A model generated the notes under the pieces. That model had not been told where the DNA came from. It saw only the letters and a program-made list of their open reading frames with translations, and searched no databases. A stretch of DNA of 64,000 nt from the NCBI GenBank assembly GCA_020796225.1, contig CM036767.1:13854927-13918926 (forward strand), in the 5' to 3' direction. The translations under genes and the position numbers were made by a program. Positions 61,750 to 64,000 of this stretch are shown here, in pieces. Each line of letters begins with the position of its first letter. Within the stretch, counting starts at the first letter, position 1. Source of the DNA: Arion vulgaris. Its lineage: Eukaryota > Mollusca > Gastropoda > Stylommatophora > Arionidae.

Positions 61750-61794
61750 CTGATCGATTGATTGATTGATAAGTCCATCATCATAACACTTCAG

Positions 61795-61910
61795 TGAACA
61801 ACCATGTGTGCTCTGATCTTTTTCTTACATAGAACTATCTCAGCGACAGCATGCAAACTCCGTAACGCCAGCGAAGATCCACTATGTAATTTTGAAGATG
61901 GTGTCCTATG
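61795..61910 (-). repeat. SINE-F-like fragment
   Basis: The reverse of TGGATCTTCGCTGGCGTTAC; related to 7655-7770. It explains the apparent coding frame here. Confidence 0.45.
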
Positions 61911-62154
61911 GATGTCCCAAGCAAGTAAGTACACTCCACCAGTTTTGTCTACTTCAAAACACAAAGAAAAAATATCAAAACAAGCTGTAAGGTAATGATA
62001 CAAATAGCAAATACTGTGCAACATACAAACGACGTATCTAACAAAAGGTCTTTATTAAGCAATTGATACAGGACAACAAAGGATACACAACGATGGTACT
62101 ATAAAACAAACACACCACACTGACAATAGACACATTTAGCGGTTGGTTATCTAA

Positions 62155-62365
62155 CACAGCGTCTGTAGCTCAAGCGGTAGTGAGCTCGATCACAAACCCA
62201 AGCGTACTATATATATGCATATGGTGGGTAAGTGGGCCATCGTGGGCAAGTTTGGAAGCAAATTCGTTTCTGTTGGATTTTTACAAAAAGGTAAAAATAG
62301 ACCTCACCGTTCAGAAAATAATGGCAAACTACTGAACGTATAAGTGGTGCCTAGAAAATTAACGA
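62155..62365 (+). repeat. SINE-H (tRNA-derived)
   Basis: A box TGTAGCTCAAGCGGTAGTG and the shared end AATGGCAAACTACTGAACG. Confidence 0.6.
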
Positions 62366-62374
62366 CTAGTTTAC

Positions 62375-62490
62375 TACTTTGCCTCTCTTAGCAAAGTTTG
62401 TTTCAGGGTTTCCTTAGGGCGTCTTCTCTTTCTTGAACCCTTTGCATCCCACTTCAATGCCTGCTTTGACATTCTTTGATCATTTCTTCT
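62375..62490 (-). mobile_element. LINE-6 fragment
   Basis: Reverse GCAAAGTTTGTTTCAGGG and CTTGAACCCTTTGCATCCC. Confidence 0.55.
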
Positions 62491-62660
62491 CCAGGTATGC
62501 CCAACATATCTCCATCTTCTCCTTCTTATAACATGGTTCATTCATCAAGGTGCGTATCCTTTATAGGACGCTGCTCTCTTTGCAGCGCATCTGAAATTCG
62601 CTCTGTCTCTAGCCAGTTCATCCACTTCGTCGATGGTCATATTCAGGATAATATATGTTA
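62491..62660 (-). mobile_element. LINE-4 tail fragment
   Basis: The - strand reads NMTIDEVDELARDRANFRCA, as in 46514-46850. Confidence 0.55.
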
Positions 62661-62679
62661 CTAGTGGTTATAACAGATG

Positions 62680-62687
<8 letters not shown>

Positions 62688-62728
<41 letters not shown>
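62688..62728. repeat. (TA)n microsatellite
   Basis: About 20 TA units directly at the left edge of a MITE. Confidence 0.95.
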
Positions 62729-62732
<4 letters not shown>

Positions 62733-62987
62733 GGTGTTCAACTTAAAAACAGCATATGAATGGAGCTAATCTGGCATTTATGTATGGAAATGAGAAGGTT
62801 CAGTTATGACGTAGTATAGGTCAAGGTTGTATGATGGTGTGTAATTGTAGTGCGGGAAGGGGCTATGAACAAATGTGACATAGGACGAGCTAGTCAGAAC
62901 CAGTTTAAACAGTAAATAAACACAACTCAATTTGTACCTGGCAACTTTCGAATTGTCAATGGGGCTGCAATTATCTTGAACACACTG
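62729..62987. mobile_element. Mariner-type MITE
   Basis: Ends TACAGGGTGTTCAA and TTGAACACACTGTA form imperfect inverted repeats inside a TA tract, which suits TA-targeting. Non-coding, 259 bp. Confidence 0.6.
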
Positions 62988-63079
62988 TATATATATATAT
63001 ATACTAGCTTTACTACTCAACTTCGTATGTGGTTTACATATGGAATATTTTCATGCTGTAACGACTTTTAGGTCGACTC

Positions 63080-63345
63080 AGCTTCTTCTTCTTTGCAAAC
63101 GGTTTCGTATGCTCGTCTAAACTATGAGATGGGTTGCCTCTATGAAACTGCATGTCAGTTTGAGTTTTTCTTGAGTTCCCAAAATATTGCTCTGTAAGCT
63201 TCGTTCGTGAGGCCATGTTTCGTTTCGTTGGTGTATGTATGATGGGCAAAACTGCATGATGTGCTCTGTCGTCTGTATTTCAGTCTGACATGCACACTGT
63301 GCAGTCTGATCAGACTTTTCGTTTTTACGTTGCACTGGAAAAATC
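63080..63345 (-). mobile_element. LINE-2 3' end
   Basis: The - strand reads [20 protein letters not shown] and [20 protein letters not shown], the same region as 45833-46249. Confidence 0.75.
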
Positions 63346-63402
63346 TACAAATGTTTAAATTGATTAAATCAAATTTTAGTTTCGTTAACTCTTTCGGTAC
63401 CA

Positions 63403-64000
63403 GGAATGTTAATGCAGTTCTGAACCAGAATCGGGTCGTGTCAACATAATTATTATCACAAACTATTCTGTGTTTATGTTGTTTTGCAGTATCACATTAA
63501 TATTCAGAAATAACTCAAAATCCAAGAATAACTGGCTTACGTTACAAATAGGAATGTTAATGCAGTTCTGAACCAGAATCGGGTCGTGTCAACATAATTA
63601 TTATCACAAACTATTCTGTGTTTATGTTGTTTTGCAGTATCACATTAATATTCAGAAATAACTCAAAATCCAAGAATAACTGGCTTACGTTACAAATAGG
63701 AATGTTAATGCAGTTCTGAACCAGAATCGGGTCGTGTCAACATAATTATTATCACAAACTATTCTGTGTTTATGTTGTTTGCAGTATCACATTAATATTC
63801 AGAAATAACTCAAAATCCAAGAATAACTAGCTTACGTTACAAACAGGAATGTTAATGCAGTTCTGAACCAGAATCGGGTCGTGTCAACATAATTATTATC
63901 ACAAACTATTCTGTGTTTATGTTGTTTGCAGTATCACATTAATATTCAGAAATAACTCAAAATCCAAGAATAACTAGCTTACGTTACAAACAGGAATGTT
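63403..64000. repeat. 148-bp tandem array, runs off the window
   Basis: Units start at 63403, 63551, 63699, 63846 and 63993 (GGAATGTTAATGCAGTTCTG), 147-148 bp each and nearly identical. The right limit is outside the window. Confidence 0.95.

Noticed and set aside
61804..61995. + strand frame MCALIFF...CNFEDGVLWMSQAS with splice-like edges
   Set aside because: The same DNA, reversed, is a SINE-F-like repeat also found at 7655-7770; coding is accidental.

Overview
This is animal nuclear DNA: spliced genes with GT-AG introns, long introns packed with non-coding repeats, and no bacterial-style gene packing. The repeat content (several tRNA-derived SINE families that share interchangeable modules, RTE-like and I-clade-like LINEs carrying RNase H, hAT, piggyBac-like and Tc1/mariner-like DNA transposons, a Helitron relic) fits an invertebrate. 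I favour a mollusc, probably a gastropod, but that rests on general resemblance and is only an inference.

Three host genes can be reconstructed exon by exon with matching splice phases. (1) The 3' end of a CCDC33-like coiled-coil gene runs on the + strand (4541-11324); its earlier exons lie left of the window. (2) A complete RPS6 gene (20459-28059, +, five coding exons, 247 aa) has a 5'TOP tract and a first coding exon holding only two codons. (3) A nearly complete SLC51A (organic solute transporter alpha, OST-alpha) homologue lies on the - strand (61749 down to 36012, seven recognised exons, about 351 aa). Its exons are 74-253 bases long and scattered over 26 kb of repeats. RPS6 and SLC51A are convergent.

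Almost everything else is mobile or tandem DNA. 1-4.5 kb: LINE ends, a decayed hAT element and a piggyBac-like MITE. 4.5-20 kb: CCDC33 introns, then LINE and SINE debris. 20.4-28.1 kb: RPS6 with repeats in its introns. 28-36 kb: LINE and SINE debris, including a 3.3-kb I-clade-like LINE inserted into a SINE. 36-61.7 kb: SLC51A with large minisatellites, a Helitron helicase fragment, a U2 snRNA-like sequence, a 2.2-kb Tc1/mariner-like element, a candidate solo LTR and many nested SINEs. 62-64 kb: MITE, LINE ends and the start of a 148-bp tandem array that leaves the window.

The most striking structure is in SLC51A. Two minisatellites are built from the gene's own splice junctions: a 31-bp unit carrying the CAG|GTAAGA donor of one exon (about 43 copies), and a 53/39-bp unit whose long form carries the acceptor of the preceding exon. 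A third array abuts the acceptor of the terminal exon. A second notable structure is an 0.89-kb composite retroposon with a perfect 13-bp target-site duplication. It joins a SINE head, a novel body and five 88-bp repeats.

Repeat families are named here for convenience: SINE-A to SINE-H and LINE-1 to LINE-8.
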